Shown: positions 1 through 8,882, numbered from the stretch's first letter. The stretch: 64,000 nt of DNA from Actinomyces naeslundii (GCF_001956585.1 NZ_MSRR01000018.1:62001-126000), one strand, 5' to 3'. The notes: generated from the sequence alone by a model not told the origin. Numbers and translations are program-made.

Positions 1-1
1 C

Positions 2-289
2 CTGGATCTGGCGATGGTGGCGCGCTCCATGGGCCTGGGCGGCATCGACGGCCAGGACCTGGACGCTCAGGTCTCCCCGCGTGGACTGCGGATCCTGTCC
101 AAGATCCCGCGCCTGCCCGTGGTCACGGCGCGCGCCGTCGTCGAGCAGTGGGGGTCCCTGCAGGGGGTCCTCGGTGCGACCATCGAGGAGCTCGAGGCGG
201 TTGAGGGCGTCGGCGCCCAACGGGCTCGGACCCTGCGCGACGGATTGTCGCGGCTGGCGGAGATCTCCGTCGTCGAGCGCTACGCCTGA
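2..289 (+). CDS. disA: DNA integrity scanning protein DisA, C-terminal fragment
   Basis: This is the 3' end of a gene that begins before the window. The 95 visible residues match the C-terminal helix-hairpin-helix part of DisA, a diadenylate cyclase that makes c-di-AMP and pauses at branched DNA. The phrase RGLRILSKIPRLP, followed by a helical segment and the hairpin-like EAVEGVGAQRART, is characteristic of this domain. The cyclase domain itself lies outside the window, so activity cannot be judged. In actinobacteria disA is often near radA and mutY, and mutY lies nearby here on the opposite strand. The gene converges on the next one, with about 75 bases between their stop codons. Confidence 0.85.
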   Translation: MDLAMVARSMGLGGIDGQDLDAQVSPRGLRILSKIPRLPVVTARAVVEQWGSLQGVLGATIEELEAVEGVGAQRARTLRDGLSRLAEISVVERYA

Positions 290-326
290 GCCCTCCAGGT
301 TCCCTGAGCGCCGACGCCGACGAGCA

Positions 327-341
327 CCCGGCGCTGCCGGG
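327..341. terminator. Small GC-rich hairpin between convergent genes
   Basis: CCCGGC at 327-332 pairs with GCCGGG at 336-341 around a three-base loop. It sits between the convergent stops of disA and the membrane protein gene. There is no T-tract, so termination is only plausible. Confidence 0.3.
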
Positions 342-364
342 GCCGCTGCCACGACCAATCGGAG

Positions 365-1639
365 TCAGCCGACGACGAAGACCCGGTCCTCAGTCAGGTC
401 CTTGTCCCCCATGACGAAGCGGAAGCGGTAGGTCCCGGCCCCCGCGGCACTGCCGGGCGCGGTCTGTGCCTGGCCGGCCGAGGCACTCGCAGAGGAGGCG
501 CCGGTCGCACTCGGGTCGGTCGAGGCCGCGCCCTGGTCGGTGGCCTTCCCACTCGCGTCCTTACTCGGCGTGGACGAGGCCGGCAGCGCGGTGGCGGCGG
601 CGCAGTCGGAGGTGGCGGCGTTCCCGTTCCACGTCACGCTGACGTCAGCGGCCTGCCCCGGAGGCAGAAGCAGCGGGCGCTTGGTCTGGCCCACCGGGCA
701 GGTGACGGAGTCCCATACCTGCTGAGAGCCCGAGGAGACCCGCACGCCCACGGCCTGGCTGCCGGCGTCGAGCAGACAGGGTGCCGATCCTTTGTTGACC
801 AGGGAGATGGAGAAGGTCGCCCCGACGCCAACGCCTATGGACTCCGGCCCCTGCACCGTGTTCGACAGTGCCGAGGGGTCACAGGCTCCCGGCGTGGGGT
901 AGACGGTGTGCACCTGAGCGGCGGCGCGCTGCTCGTCCTGGCTACGGATGGTGCCACGCACCCAGAGGTAGCCGACGACGACGGCCACCACGAGCAGCAG
1001 GAGGAACAGCAGGATGCCTCCTAGGACCAGTGCACGGCGCAGGCCGTAGCGGGGCTGGGGAGGGATCGGCTTGCGCAGGCGCCCGCTGCGGGGCTGCTCG
1101 GGGCCCTGCTGAACCGAGTCGGGGGCCCCGGTGAGTCGCCCGCCGCCGATGTGGGCCCACTGGATGCCCTTGCCCCAGCCGCTGCGACGATGACCGGAGC
1201 GACCGGCCTGGGTCGAGCTCGTCCGGGCGGAGCGAGCGGTTCCCGGAGCGGCCTGCCGCGAACGCGCCGCCGAGGAGGCCTCAGCGGCCTGTGAGCTCTC
1301 AGAGCGCTGCTGCCCCTGACCGGGGCGCCCTTTCCGCTTGCTGGCCTGAGCCGACTTGCCCCCTCCGGAGGTCCTACCCGTCTGCCCCGAGTGCAGAGGG
1401 TGCCCGGCCCGATTGGCGCTGGAGGTACGCCCCCCTCGGCCCTTGGCCTGGGGGCCTGGCTTCTTTCCCTGGGGGGACCTGGCCGTACCGGTCCCGGACT
1501 CGCCGGCGCCGCCCGTGTGCCGGTGCGGCCGGGACTGGGATCCGGATGATGAGCGGCCCGTCGAGGAACCCGCGCCACGACGGGCCGCGCCTCGTCGTCC
1601 TGCGCTTTCCCCATGACTGCGTCCGCGTCCTTTGGCCAT
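365..1639 (-). CDS. Membrane-anchored hypothetical protein with basic disordered N terminus
   Basis: The protein has 424 residues if it starts at the ATG at 1639 (MAKGRGRSHGE). The open frame continues upstream to 1771, but that part overlaps the approach to mutY and looks like frame read-through. About 200 N-terminal residues are rich in Arg, Ser, Gly and Gln and look disordered. One hydrophobic helix follows at roughly residues 200-224 (LVLGGILLFLLLLVVAVVVG). The outer part of about 200 residues contains four spaced cysteines and an Ala/Ser/Thr-rich stretch, and resembles the small Ig-like extracellular domains common in actinobacterial surface proteins. No catalytic motif is visible and the function is unknown. 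The likely arrangement is a type II membrane protein with a charged cytoplasmic tail. Confidence 0.65.
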   Translation of the reverse strand: MAKGRGRSHGESAGRRGAARRGAGSSTGRSSSGSQSRPHRHTGGAGESGTGTARSPQGKKPGPQAKGRGGRTSSANRAGHPLHSGQTGRTSGGGKSAQASKRKGRPGQGQQRSESSQAAEASSAARSRQAAPGTARSARTSSTQAGRSGHRRSGWGKGIQWAHIGGGRLTGAPDSVQQGPEQPRSGRLRKPIPPQPRYGLRRALVLGGILLFLLLLVVAVVVGYLWVRGTIRSQDEQRAAAQVHTVYPTPGACDPSALSNTVQGPESIGVGVGATFSISLVNKGSAPCLLDAGSQAVGVRVSSGSQQVWDSVTCPVGQTKRPLLLPPGQAADVSVTWNGNAATSDCAAATALPASSTPSKDASGKATDQGAASTDPSATGASSASASAGQAQTAPGSAAGAGTYRFRFVMGDKDLTEDRVFVVG

Positions 1640-1810
1640 GGTCACGACTCTACCGGCGCAACGGGCTCGGTGCCGTGAGCGCCCCGCCCGGGCGGCGCGC
1701 CGAGCCACAGACCTTCGTCGCAGTCCGAGTGGTTCCGTGCCCGCCGGCCCGGTCGCAACCACGATCCCCATGGTGAGTCCGCGAACTCGTCGGGGAGGGG
1801 AGGCGTGCGG

Positions 1811-2806
1811 TTACGGGAGCCGGTAGGAGACGCCGTCGTCGTCGGTGGTAATGAGTCCGTCGACCAGGAGCGTGGACAGGGCTCGCACGGGCTGATCGGG
1901 ATCGGGGGCGCCACCACTGGAGCGCAGTCCCGCCCGGGCGGCGCAGGCCACGAGCTCACCGGCGTCGACGGGCTGTCCGTCAGCGGCCTCCCGCAGGCGA
2001 GCCATGACCAGGCCACGGGCCTGGCGGTCGGTTCCGTGCCAGGCCTGGCTGCGGCGTCGGCCGGCATGGACGTCCGCGGGGCGGCCTGCCGCGAGCCAGG
2101 CGCAGTCGCTGCGCCAGGGACAGGCGTCGCAGTCCGGTTCGCGGGCGGTGCACACCAGGGCGCCGAGCTCCATGACGGACACCGACCAGTGGGCGGCGGT
2201 GGCGTCGTCGCCGGGCAGCAGGTGCAGCGCCCGCTCGCGCTCGGCCCGGTTGAGGCTGGGGGCCGGCAGGGCCTGGCCTCCGACGGCGCGCGCCAGGACC
2301 CGCCTGACATTCGTGTCCAGCACGAGGGCGCGGCGGCCGTGGGCGAAGGCCAGGACGGCACCGGCCGTGTACTCCCCCACCCCGGGCAGGGCCAGGAGAG
2401 CGTCCAGGTCATCGGGCAGGACGCCGTCGTGCTGCTCGACGACGCTGCGGGCGCACTCGATGAGCCGCAGGGCCCGGCGTGGGTAGCCCAGGCGTCCCCA
2501 GACCCGCAGCACCTCGGCGGTGGAGGCCTGGGAGAGCTCGGCAGGCCCGGGCCAGCGCCGCATCCACTCCTGCCAGGCGGGGACGACGCGGGCCACCGGG
2601 GTCTGCTGGCTCATGACCTCCGAGACGAGGACCTCCCACGGCGTTGTTCCGGGGCGGCGCCACGGCAGGTCGCGGGCGTGGGCGTCGTACCAGGCGATGA
2701 CGCCCTGCGCCGAGGGCTCAGCCGGATCGGCGAGTGGCAAGGGCGATGCCGACGGCGCGGCAGTGATCGTGTCGGGAGAGGCAGGGCGGGCAGGCACGGG
2801 GGACAC
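1811..2806 (-). CDS. mutY: A/G-specific adenine glycosylase MutY
   Basis: MutY removes adenine mispaired with 8-oxoguanine in base excision repair. The 331-residue protein has the HhH-GPD fold: catalytic Glu63 in VSEVMSQQTPV, the hairpin LPGVGEYTAGAV at 140-151, and catalytic Asp164 in LVLDTNVRRV. The four iron-sulfur cysteines are C219, C226, C229 and C235 with the family spacing of 6, 2 and 5 residues. The usual MLQQT motif reads MSQQT here. The C-terminal tail is short (about 95 residues) and lacks a full NUDIX-like 8-oxoG-recognition domain, as is common in actinobacterial MutY. About 35 N-terminal residues before the domain are Pro/Ala-rich, so a later start is possible. Confidence 0.93.
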   Translation of the reverse strand: MSPVPARPASPDTITAAPSASPLPLADPAEPSAQGVIAWYDAHARDLPWRRPGTTPWEVLVSEVMSQQTPVARVVPAWQEWMRRWPGPAELSQASTAEVLRVWGRLGYPRRALRLIECARSVVEQHDGVLPDDLDALLALPGVGEYTAGAVLAFAHGRRALVLDTNVRRVLARAVGGQALPAPSLNRAERERALHLLPGDDATAAHWSVSVMELGALVCTAREPDCDACPWRSDCAWLAAGRPADVHAGRRRSQAWHGTDRQARGLVMARLREAADGQPVDAGELVACAARAGLRSSGGAPDPDQPVRALSTLLVDGLITTDDDGVSYRLP

Positions 2807-3114
2807 CGTAGCGGCAGCGGCTTGGACGGGACTGGCCGTCGCCGTCGCCGTCGCCGGCCGACTGTGTTGTCTCGTGGCTTCTGAGGGTTTCGGATGTCAT
2901 GACATCTGAGAAACCGGTGCGTGCTGTACAAGGTCTGGGTTCTACTGGCCGCGAGGTGGGTGTACTCCGCGAGATTGGGGGTCTCGTGCAGTACGCACAA
3001 CCCCTGGCCAGCGCACCCCGGGCCTCGTGCAGTAGCGGGCCCAGGTCCTCACCTGGGAGCGGAGACCGACCGAGCGGGTGACGGAGGCGACGCCGCTCGG
3101 CCGCGCACCCGCAC
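2807..3114. other. Intergenic region upstream of mutY with a 14-bp palindrome
   Basis: No gene is seen in these 308 bases. They hold a perfect 14-bp palindrome, GATGTCATGACATC, at 2893-2906, about 90 bases upstream of the mutY start. Further along, GTGCGTGCTGTAC near 2916 and GTGCAGTACGCAC near 2985 form an imperfect inverted pair about 60 bases apart. The palindrome has the size and position of a dimeric-repressor operator for mutY, but no cognate regulator can be named. Confidence 0.5.
3040..3057 (-). terminator. Hairpin downstream of the PH-like membrane protein gene
   Basis: CCCAGGT at 3040-3046 pairs perfectly with ACCTGGG at 3051-3057 around a CCTC loop. It lies about 58 bases past the stop at 3115. 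There is no clear T-run. Confidence 0.4.
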
Positions 3115-3951
3115 TCAGGGACGGCTCAGCCCCTGTCGACGCTCCTGACGTTCCCGGAGTCCCTGCTGGATGCCGAGGACGCCGCTCAGCTCGACGTACT
3201 CCCCCGTCTCCTGGGTGTATCCGCGAGCCACGGCCCAGGACCAGATGCGGTCCAGCTCGGCGGCCCCCTTGCGCTCCAGCGCCTCGCCGCTGAACCCGGA
3301 CCAGCTCAGGCCGGTCAGGGCGATGGCCTTGCCGTCATTGTCGACGACGTACGCCTCGGCATGACGGATCTGGGGCCTGCCGGCGGCGACGCTCAGGGCC
3401 GCCGGCGCACCGGAGACCTTGACGAACAGACCCGTGCGCGACCGGGGCCAGGGGATGTCGCGGCCCCTGCAGCCGGCCCCCACGTGAATGCCGGTGGCGT
3501 CGAGCACCGTGCGCACCGACATGAGGAGCAGGACGCCGAGTGCCAGGAACACCCCGAGCAGCAGCAGGATGACGAATGCAGTGATCGTTCCCTCATCACC
3601 GAGGTGGATGAGGTTCCAGACCGCTCCGGCCAGGCACGCCAGCCCGAAGCCGTCACCGACGAGGAGCTGGATACGGCTGGCGAGCGTCGCCGTGGGTTTG
3701 AGCACGACCTTGTCCTGCTCGAGTGGGATCGGACCGAGCTGAGAGGGCTGGTACTCAGGCTGCGGGGTCGACGCCGTCGGCTGCTGACCGCCCGCAGCGC
3801 CATAGGCCGGCTGGTCGGCACCGACCTGGCCGTACTGGGCCTGAGGACCGGGTTGGCCGTACTGGCTCTGTTGGGCGGTGACGCCGTACCAGCCGGATTG
3901 GTCGGGCTGGAACTGCCGGCCGTAGGAACCGTTGACCGGTGGCTGGCTCAT
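3115..3951 (-). CDS. Hypothetical membrane protein, PH-like domain
   Basis: The 278-residue protein is taken from ATG 3951 (MSQPPVNGSYG). An ATG at 3966 is also in frame. The first 75 or so residues are a Gln/Tyr/Gly/Pro-rich disordered stretch with repeated QYGQ. Two closely spaced hydrophobic helices follow (LACLAGAVWNLIHLG, then AFVILLLLGVFLALGVLLLM), then about 120 residues resembling the small bacterial PH domains next to paired helices (DATGIHVGAG, RDIPWPRS). The arrangement suggests a membrane protein with a cytoplasmic PH-like domain. No enzyme motif is visible. Two clearer bPH2 genes lie at 57806-60087 but share no obvious close similarity with this one. Confidence 0.6.
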   Translation of the reverse strand: MSQPPVNGSYGRQFQPDQSGWYGVTAQQSQYGQPGPQAQYGQVGADQPAYGAAGGQQPTASTPQPEYQPSQLGPIPLEQDKVVLKPTATLASRIQLLVGDGFGLACLAGAVWNLIHLGDEGTITAFVILLLLGVFLALGVLLLMSVRTVLDATGIHVGAGCRGRDIPWPRSRTGLFVKVSGAPAALSVAAGRPQIRHAEAYVVDNDGKAIALTGLSWSGFSGEALERKGAAELDRIWSWAVARGYTQETGEYVELSGVLGIQQGLRERQERRQGLSRP

Positions 3952-4073
3952 GAGCACTGTCCTCAAGGGGTCTTCGGATGCACAGGAATGTGTCGAGGCC
4001 TCGTCAGGCTACCGACTCGGCCCCGCGGCAGCCCCAGGCAGAACTCCCCATAACCCTGAACAGTCCGTGACGG

Positions 4074-4559
4074 CTACCTGCCACGGGCGAGGCGGCGCAG
4101 CACGCGCACCCGCGAGGACCACGTCGCGGGACGGACGACCGTGCCCGTGGTCTCGCGTTCGGCGTTGTCGAAGAGGTCCTCGATGACGGCGTCGTGCAGA
4201 GGCTCGACCGCGGCCGAGAACATGAGGCGCATGGCGCCACGGGTACGGCCGATGAGGACGTGGCGGATGCGCGTGCGCCTCTCGTCCAGGGCGTCGAGGC
4301 TCAGCTCGTGGGCACCGATGATCCCCGTGCGGGGACGGAAGGAGAAACGTACCCGTCGGCCGGGCTCGTACTCGCTCACGTAGTAGTAGATGTCGTCATG
4401 CCCTCCATCGGCTCCCAGCGCCAGAGGCCGGTCCAGGACCATCGGCGGCCAGTACCGCGAGGGCCAGAGGCGATCATCCTTCTGCCCGAGCCCGTCGAGC
4501 AGGACGCCCAGGGGCTCGAGTGGGGCGTTGATGACGCGTTCGTGAACGTTGCGGATCAT
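4074..4559 (-). CDS. SRPBCC/START-like ligand-binding protein
   Basis: This is a single-domain protein of 161 residues. It opens with the pattern typical of the SRPBCC helix-grip fold (IRNVHERVINAP) and continues with alternating strands such as YYYVSEYEPGRRVRFSF and a long C-terminal helix (EPLHDAVIEDLFDNAER). Members bind hydrophobic ligands or act as cyclases and stress proteins, and substrate cannot be read from sequence. The start is well supported, since GGAGGAG lies six bases upstream of the ATG. It stands alone between the PH-like gene and the argA-like gene, all on the minus strand. Confidence 0.65.
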   Translation of the reverse strand: MIRNVHERVINAPLEPLGVLLDGLGQKDDRLWPSRYWPPMVLDRPLALGADGGHDDIYYYVSEYEPGRRVRFSFRPRTGIIGAHELSLDALDERRTRIRHVLIGRTRGAMRLMFSAAVEPLHDAVIEDLFDNAERETTGTVVRPATWSSRVRVLRRLARGR

Positions 4560-4688
4560 GGGTGCTCCTCCACGGTTGTCTCATGGCTGTCACACAGTTG
4601 TCGGTTGCTTGTCCGGAAGGATCGCGCCCGTTCTGCACCCAAGCCGCAACGCGAGCTCGCTCGGCCCGACCGGCTCAGCCTGCTCGAC

Positions 4689-5321
4689 TCACAGGCGCAG
4701 GAGCATGCGGGCGTTACCCAGGGTGTTGGGCTTGACCCGGGCCAGGTCGAGGAACGCGGCCAGGCCGTCGTCGTGAGAGCACAGCATCTCGGAGAAGACG
4801 TCCGCGCCCACCGGGGTGCCCTCGATCGGCTCGAAACCGTGGGAGCCGAAGAAGGGCTCCTCGAAGGTCAGGCAGAACACCCGTTTGAGTCCCATCTCCC
4901 GGGCCTGCGCAATGAGCTCGCGCAGAATGGCCGAGCCGAGACCGGTCCCCACGGCGTCGGGGTGGACGGCCAGGGTACGCACCTCGGCGAGGTCGTCCCA
5001 CATGACGTGCAGCGCCCCACAGCCCACGATCCTGGGCGTGGCCGAGGCCTCTCCGTCATCTCCTCCACCATGCCCGACGACGTCGGGAATCTCCTCGGCG
5101 ACGATGAACTCCTGGATGTCCTCGAAGTAGGAGATGAGGTCCTTGGAGACCAGGACACGGCGCTCGGCATAGGGGCGCACCAGCTCTGCGATGGCGCGCA
5201 CGTCCGCCGGGCGCGCCGGCCGCAGAATGCGGTGCGAGCCGTCAACCCCGTAGACCTCGGCCCGGTGCGTCGCCCGGCCGCTGGGCAGGTGTTCATCTGT
5301 CATGACAGCAGTGCTGCTCAT
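4689..5321 (-). CDS. argA: Amino-acid N-acetyltransferase, GNAT family (ArgA-like)
   Basis: This 210-residue GNAT protein resembles the short actinobacterial N-acetylglutamate synthases that start arginine biosynthesis. It opens its domain with IRPARPADVRAIAELVRPY, has VLVSKDLISYFEDI, and carries the acetyl-CoA loop AVHPDAVGTGLGSAIL. The later segment VFCLTFEEPFFGSHGF is typical of the ArgA group. About 30 leading residues are non-conserved, and a second in-frame ATG (MTDEH) lies seven codons in. No other arginine genes are in the window, which is usual because this gene is often unlinked. Substrate assignment rests on family resemblance only. Confidence 0.75.
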   Translation of the reverse strand: MSSTAVMTDEHLPSGRATHRAEVYGVDGSHRILRPARPADVRAIAELVRPYAERRVLVSKDLISYFEDIQEFIVAEEIPDVVGHGGGDDGEASATPRIVGCGALHVMWDDLAEVRTLAVHPDAVGTGLGSAILRELIAQAREMGLKRVFCLTFEEPFFGSHGFEPIEGTPVGADVFSEMLCSHDDGLAAFLDLARVKPNTLGNARMLLRL

Positions 5322-5450
5322 CGTCGTCCGTATTCAGTAGGGCTCAGTTCTGGCCTCTCGACCCGCGAGCCGGCGCTACACCGGCGATGTCGGGGCCGTA
5401 GTAAGCAGACCGCAGCGCGATCCGGGCCCACATCCTGCCACGTTCACGGC

Positions 5451-6578
5451 TCATCGAGAACCGCCTCCCGCCTGGCCTCGGGCCTCGGCGAGCTCCAGGA
5501 CGGCGCGGGCCGTGGCGTCATCAACGATGAGATCGGTGGCGGTCCGGGCGCGCAGCGCGGCCAGGAGAGCCCGGGCCTTGCCGGTTCCGGCGGCCACGCA
5601 CAGGCGGCGCGGGATGCGGGAGAGCTGGGCCGGCGTCGGACCGGTGGCCCGGGCATTGAGGGTGACATCACGCCACGAGCCGTCGGAGCGCAGCAGGACG
5701 GTGCACACGTCCCCCACCACGTTCTGGCGACGCAGGACGGCCTGGTCACGGGCGGTCAGGTGGCCGCCCTCGTAGACCTGGGAGGGCAGGGCCCCGTTGA
5801 GGGCATCGAGGGCGCCGACGCCGAAGACGGCCAGGCTCGCACGGCGCGTCACCGCCAGGACCCGCTTGACCGAGCGCTCCGACCACATGGCCTCGCGCGT
5901 GGCCACGTGGTCGAAGAAGGCCGGCACCGGGAAGGAGATCGTGCGCGCCCCCAGCGACAGACGCATACGGGAGAGGACCTCCCCGGCGCTGGGCCCCTCG
6001 CGCACCGGGTCCGAGGCACCATTGAGCTGGACGACCGTCAGCCCCGGGACCGAGCGCGAGGGCAGGGCGGCGCTGACCTCGGACATGGTGGTGCCCCAGG
6101 CGACGCCGACGACGACACCTCCGCTGCCCCTGCCCTGGACCGGGCCCTCGCCACCTGAGCCTGCCGGGTCCTGGACCTGCGGTCCGCCGTTGCCGGCCTG
6201 CTCGGCCAGGGCCTCGATGAGGTCGACCATATGCGCTGCGGCGACGGAGGCGACCTGCTGAAGGCGGTGGATCTCCGTGGTGCCCTCACGCACCGGCACG
6301 ATATGCGTACGCACCCCGAAGGCCTGCGTCATCCTCCCCTCCAGGGAGCCGGCGCCGCCGGGCTGGACAAGGGTGACCCGCACGACGCCCTCCTGACGGG
6401 CGCGCGCCAGGAGACGCGAGACGGTGGAGCGCGAGACCCTCAGGTGGTGAGCGATCACCTCCATCGTCTCGCCCTGGACGTAGTACATGGAGGCCGCCTC
6501 GTAGGCGCGCATGAGACCGCCGGGGTCGGCTGCGCTCGCCGCGCGCCCGACGGCGTCAGTGGTGTCTGTGCCGGTCAC
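5451..6578 (-). CDS. SorC/DeoR-type sugar-binding transcriptional regulator
   Basis: The 375-residue protein is taken from a GTG at 6578, because GGAGGA sits seven bases upstream; an in-frame ATG at 6671 has no such site. Near residues 25-65 is a helix-turn-helix of the SorC kind (QGETMEVIAHHLRVSRSTV). The rest is the phosphosugar-binding effector domain, with VVGVAWGTTMSEVSAALP and VVGDVCTVLLRSDGSW. SorC regulators respond to phosphorylated sugars or polyols. Divergent placement from glpD-glpF-glpK suggests it controls glycerol use, perhaps sensing glycerol-3-phosphate or dihydroxyacetone phosphate. That role is inferred from position. A low-complexity Gly/Gln/Asp insert interrupts the effector domain. 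Confidence 0.85.
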   Translation of the reverse strand: MTGTDTTDAVGRAASAADPGGLMRAYEAASMYYVQGETMEVIAHHLRVSRSTVSRLLARARQEGVVRVTLVQPGGAGSLEGRMTQAFGVRTHIVPVREGTTEIHRLQQVASVAAAHMVDLIEALAEQAGNGGPQVQDPAGSGGEGPVQGRGSGGVVVGVAWGTTMSEVSAALPSRSVPGLTVVQLNGASDPVREGPSAGEVLSRMRLSLGARTISFPVPAFFDHVATREAMWSERSVKRVLAVTRRASLAVFGVGALDALNGALPSQVYEGGHLTARDQAVLRRQNVVGDVCTVLLRSDGSWRDVTLNARATGPTPAQLSRIPRRLCVAAGTGKARALLAALRARTATDLIVDDATARAVLELAEARGQAGGGSR

Positions 6579-6976
6579 GTCGTTCTCCTCCGACCCTCCC
6601 CGCCGCCGGGGTCGCCAGCGCCGCAGGAGGGCCTGATTCCGATCCTTCAGGGAAGCGGACAGCCTCCACAAGGACAGATGTCTCGCAGCTGACGGACATT
6701 CTTGTGGATGCCTCCAACCCTACGTGCACGTTCGTGCACGCACCTTGCGCATTCTCCCACACACAGCAAGAGTAGTGACTGCCGCCACGACGTGGCCGTG
6801 CGAGCGAGGCAGACGCAGCAGGGGCCGACATCCGCAGTCGGCAGCTGAGGCTCAGTCCGCTCTGGCGCCCAGCACCCCGGTCAGCGCCGACCGGGGACCC
6901 GCTGGCGCTACCGGCCCGCGCCGCGCCACGCAGACTGATCCAACCGCCGTCACGACACGTAGGAGCCACAGGAGCC
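6579..6976. promoter_or_regulatory. Divergent glycerol-gene control region
   Basis: These 398 bases lie between the SorC-type regulator and glpD and contain no gene. The clearest element is an inverted repeat at 6724-6739, GTGCACG-TT-CGTGCAC, with perfect seven-base arms. It is placed to act on either promoter and is the best operator candidate for the neighbouring regulator. A run of Ala/Pro-coding-like sequence follows up to glpD. The sequence GGAGCCACAGGAGCC just before the glpD ATG supplies the ribosome site. Confidence 0.5.
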
Positions 6977-8794
6977 ATGACCTCCACCCGCACCCCCTCC
7001 TCGAAGAAGAAGACCCCCGCCCGCGCCGCCGGTTCCTCGGGCCCCACCGCCCCCTCCTACCCCGCCCCCACCCACGACACCGCCCTCAACGCCGCCCAGC
7101 GCGAGCACGCCCTGGAGGAGATGTCCTCAGCCGAGGGCCTGGACCTCCTCGTCGTCGGCGGCGGCGTCACCGGCGCCGGCATCGCCCTGGACGCGGCCGC
7201 CCGCGGCCTGCGCACCGGCATCGTGGAGATGGGCGACTGGGCCTCGGGCACCTCCTCGTGGTCCTCCAAGCTCGTCCACGGCGGCCTGCGCTACCTCTAC
7301 CAGCTCAACTTCGCCCTCGTGCACGAGGCCCTCACCGAGCGCGGCCGCCTGCTGAGCACCACCGCGCCGCACCTGGTCAAGGCCCAGCCCTTCCTGTGGC
7401 CGCTCAAGCACCACTACGAGCGCTCCTACTCCGCCGTCGGCGTGGGCATGTACGACGCCCTGGCCCTGGCCGGCTCCCGCGGCCGCAAGACCGTGCCGAT
7501 CCAGCGCCACCTGGGCCGCAAGGGCACCTCCGCCCTCGCCCCCTCACTGGACACCAGCGGCCTGGCCGGCTCCATCCGCTTCTTCGACGCCCGCGTCGAC
7601 GACGCCCGCCTGGTCATCGACCTGGTGCGCACCGCCGTCGGCCTGGGCGCACTGGCCGCCAACCGCACCAAGGTCACCGGCTTCATCACCGACGAGCGCG
7701 GCCACGTCCACGGCGCCCGCGTCACCGACCTGGCCACCGGCCAGACCCACGAGATCCGCGCCAAGCGCACTATCAACGCCGCCGGAGTGTGGACCGAGGA
7801 CGTCCAGGACCTGGCCACCGACGCCGGCGGACTGAAGGTCCTGGCCTCCAAGGGCATTCACATCGTGGTCCCCAAGGAGGCCATCGACGCCGAGACCGGG
7901 GTCTTCCTGCGCACCGAGAAGTCGGTCCTGTTCATCATCCCCTGGCCCGAGTACTGGGTCATCGGCACCACCGACACCCCCTGGGACCTGGACGTCTCCA
8001 AGCCCGTGGCCACCGCCGCCGACGTCGACTACATCCTCGAGCACGCCAACTCCGTGCTGTCGCGGCCCATCACCCGCGACGACATCATCGGCGTCTACGC
8101 GGGCCTGCGCCCCCTGCTCCAGCCCAAGCTCAAGCCGGGCGCGGAGTCCGCCTCCACGAAGGTCTCCCGCGAGCACACGGTCACCCGGGTCGCCCCGGGC
8201 CTGACCGCGATCGCCGGCGGCAAGCTGACCACCTACCGGGTCATGGCCTCCGACGCCGTCGACCACGCCCTGGGCGAGGCCCTGTCCCACGCCCACCCCT
8301 GCGTCACGCAGGAGCTGCCCCTGGTGGGCGCGGCCGGCTACCACGCCCTGGCCAAACGAGCCGGGCGGATCGCCAGTGAGCGAGGCTGGACCCTGGAGCG
8401 GGTCACCCACCTGCTGGACCGCTACGGCGACGAGACCCCGGCCCTGCTGGCCTCCATCGACAACGCTGACGATCCCGAGGCGCGCCTGGGCGAACCGCTG
8501 GCGGAGGCCCCCACCTACCTGCGCGCCGAGGTCGCCTGGGCCGTCACCCACGAGGGCGCCGAGAGCCTCGACGACGTCCTGCTGCGCCGGGTGCGCCTGG
8601 ACCTCTCGCGCCGCGACCGGGGCCTGGCCGCGGCCGACGAGATCCTGTCGATCATGGCGCCGCTGCTGGACTGGTCGAAGGAGGACGTCGCCACGCAGAA
8701 GGAGGCCTACGCCCAGCGCGTGGCCCAGATCGCCGCGGCCGAGGCCGAGCTGACCGACGCCGCCGCGGTGGCGCACATCACCGAGCCGATCTAG
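6977..8794 (+). CDS. glpD: Glycerol-3-phosphate dehydrogenase (FAD, GlpD)
   Basis: GlpD oxidises sn-glycerol-3-phosphate to dihydroxyacetone phosphate at the membrane and passes electrons to quinone. The 605-residue protein has the FAD-binding Rossmann motif LLVVGGGVTGAGIALDAA near residue 57, then the family block SSWSSKLVHGGLRYL, TINAAGVWTEDV, the substrate-site region PWPEYWVIGTTDTPWDLD, and GGKLTTYRVMASDAVD. The C-terminal 150 residues are the helical GlpD cap (DDVLLRRVRLDLSRRD). The first 45 residues are Lys/Ser/Pro-rich and not part of the enzyme fold. It is the first gene of a glycerol cluster with glpF and glpK, controlled probably by the divergent SorC-type protein. Confidence 0.96.
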   Translation: MTSTRTPSSKKKTPARAAGSSGPTAPSYPAPTHDTALNAAQREHALEEMSSAEGLDLLVVGGGVTGAGIALDAAARGLRTGIVEMGDWASGTSSWSSKLVHGGLRYLYQLNFALVHEALTERGRLLSTTAPHLVKAQPFLWPLKHHYERSYSAVGVGMYDALALAGSRGRKTVPIQRHLGRKGTSALAPSLDTSGLAGSIRFFDARVDDARLVIDLVRTAVGLGALAANRTKVTGFITDERGHVHGARVTDLATGQTHEIRAKRTINAAGVWTEDVQDLATDAGGLKVLASKGIHIVVPKEAIDAETGVFLRTEKSVLFIIPWPEYWVIGTTDTPWDLDVSKPVATAADVDYILEHANSVLSRPITRDDIIGVYAGLRPLLQPKLKPGAESASTKVSREHTVTRVAPGLTAIAGGKLTTYRVMASDAVDHALGEALSHAHPCVTQELPLVGAAGYHALAKRAGRIASERGWTLERVTHLLDRYGDETPALLASIDNADDPEARLGEPLAEAPTYLRAEVAWAVTHEGAESLDDVLLRRVRLDLSRRDRGLAAADEILSIMAPLLDWSKEDVATQKEAYAQRVAQIAAAEAELTDAAAVAHITEPI

Positions 8795-8844
8795 GCTCCT
8801 GCCGGCCGAGCACCCCGCCCCGGCGCCGCTCAGCCCAATACCCT

Positions 8845-8882
8845 CGTGCTGCCCGCCGTTCCCGGCGGCGGCGGGCAGCACG
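8845..8882 (+). terminator. Strong hairpin between glpD and glpF
   Basis: A perfect 14-base stem (8845-8858 with 8869-8882) closes a 10-base loop 50 bases after the glpD stop. There is no T-tract, so it may attenuate transcription or protect the glpD message rather than end the transcript fully. Confidence 0.55.

Noticed and set aside
4194-6158. Long plus-strand open frame of 654 codons
   Set aside because: It lies opposite the ArgA-like and SorC-type genes, has no family motifs and is rich in Arg, Gly and Pro. It is a by-product of high GC at third positions.
7544-8881. Minus-strand frame opposite glpD
   Set aside because: Antisense shadow of a well-supported gene, with low-complexity Gly/Val/Asp composition.
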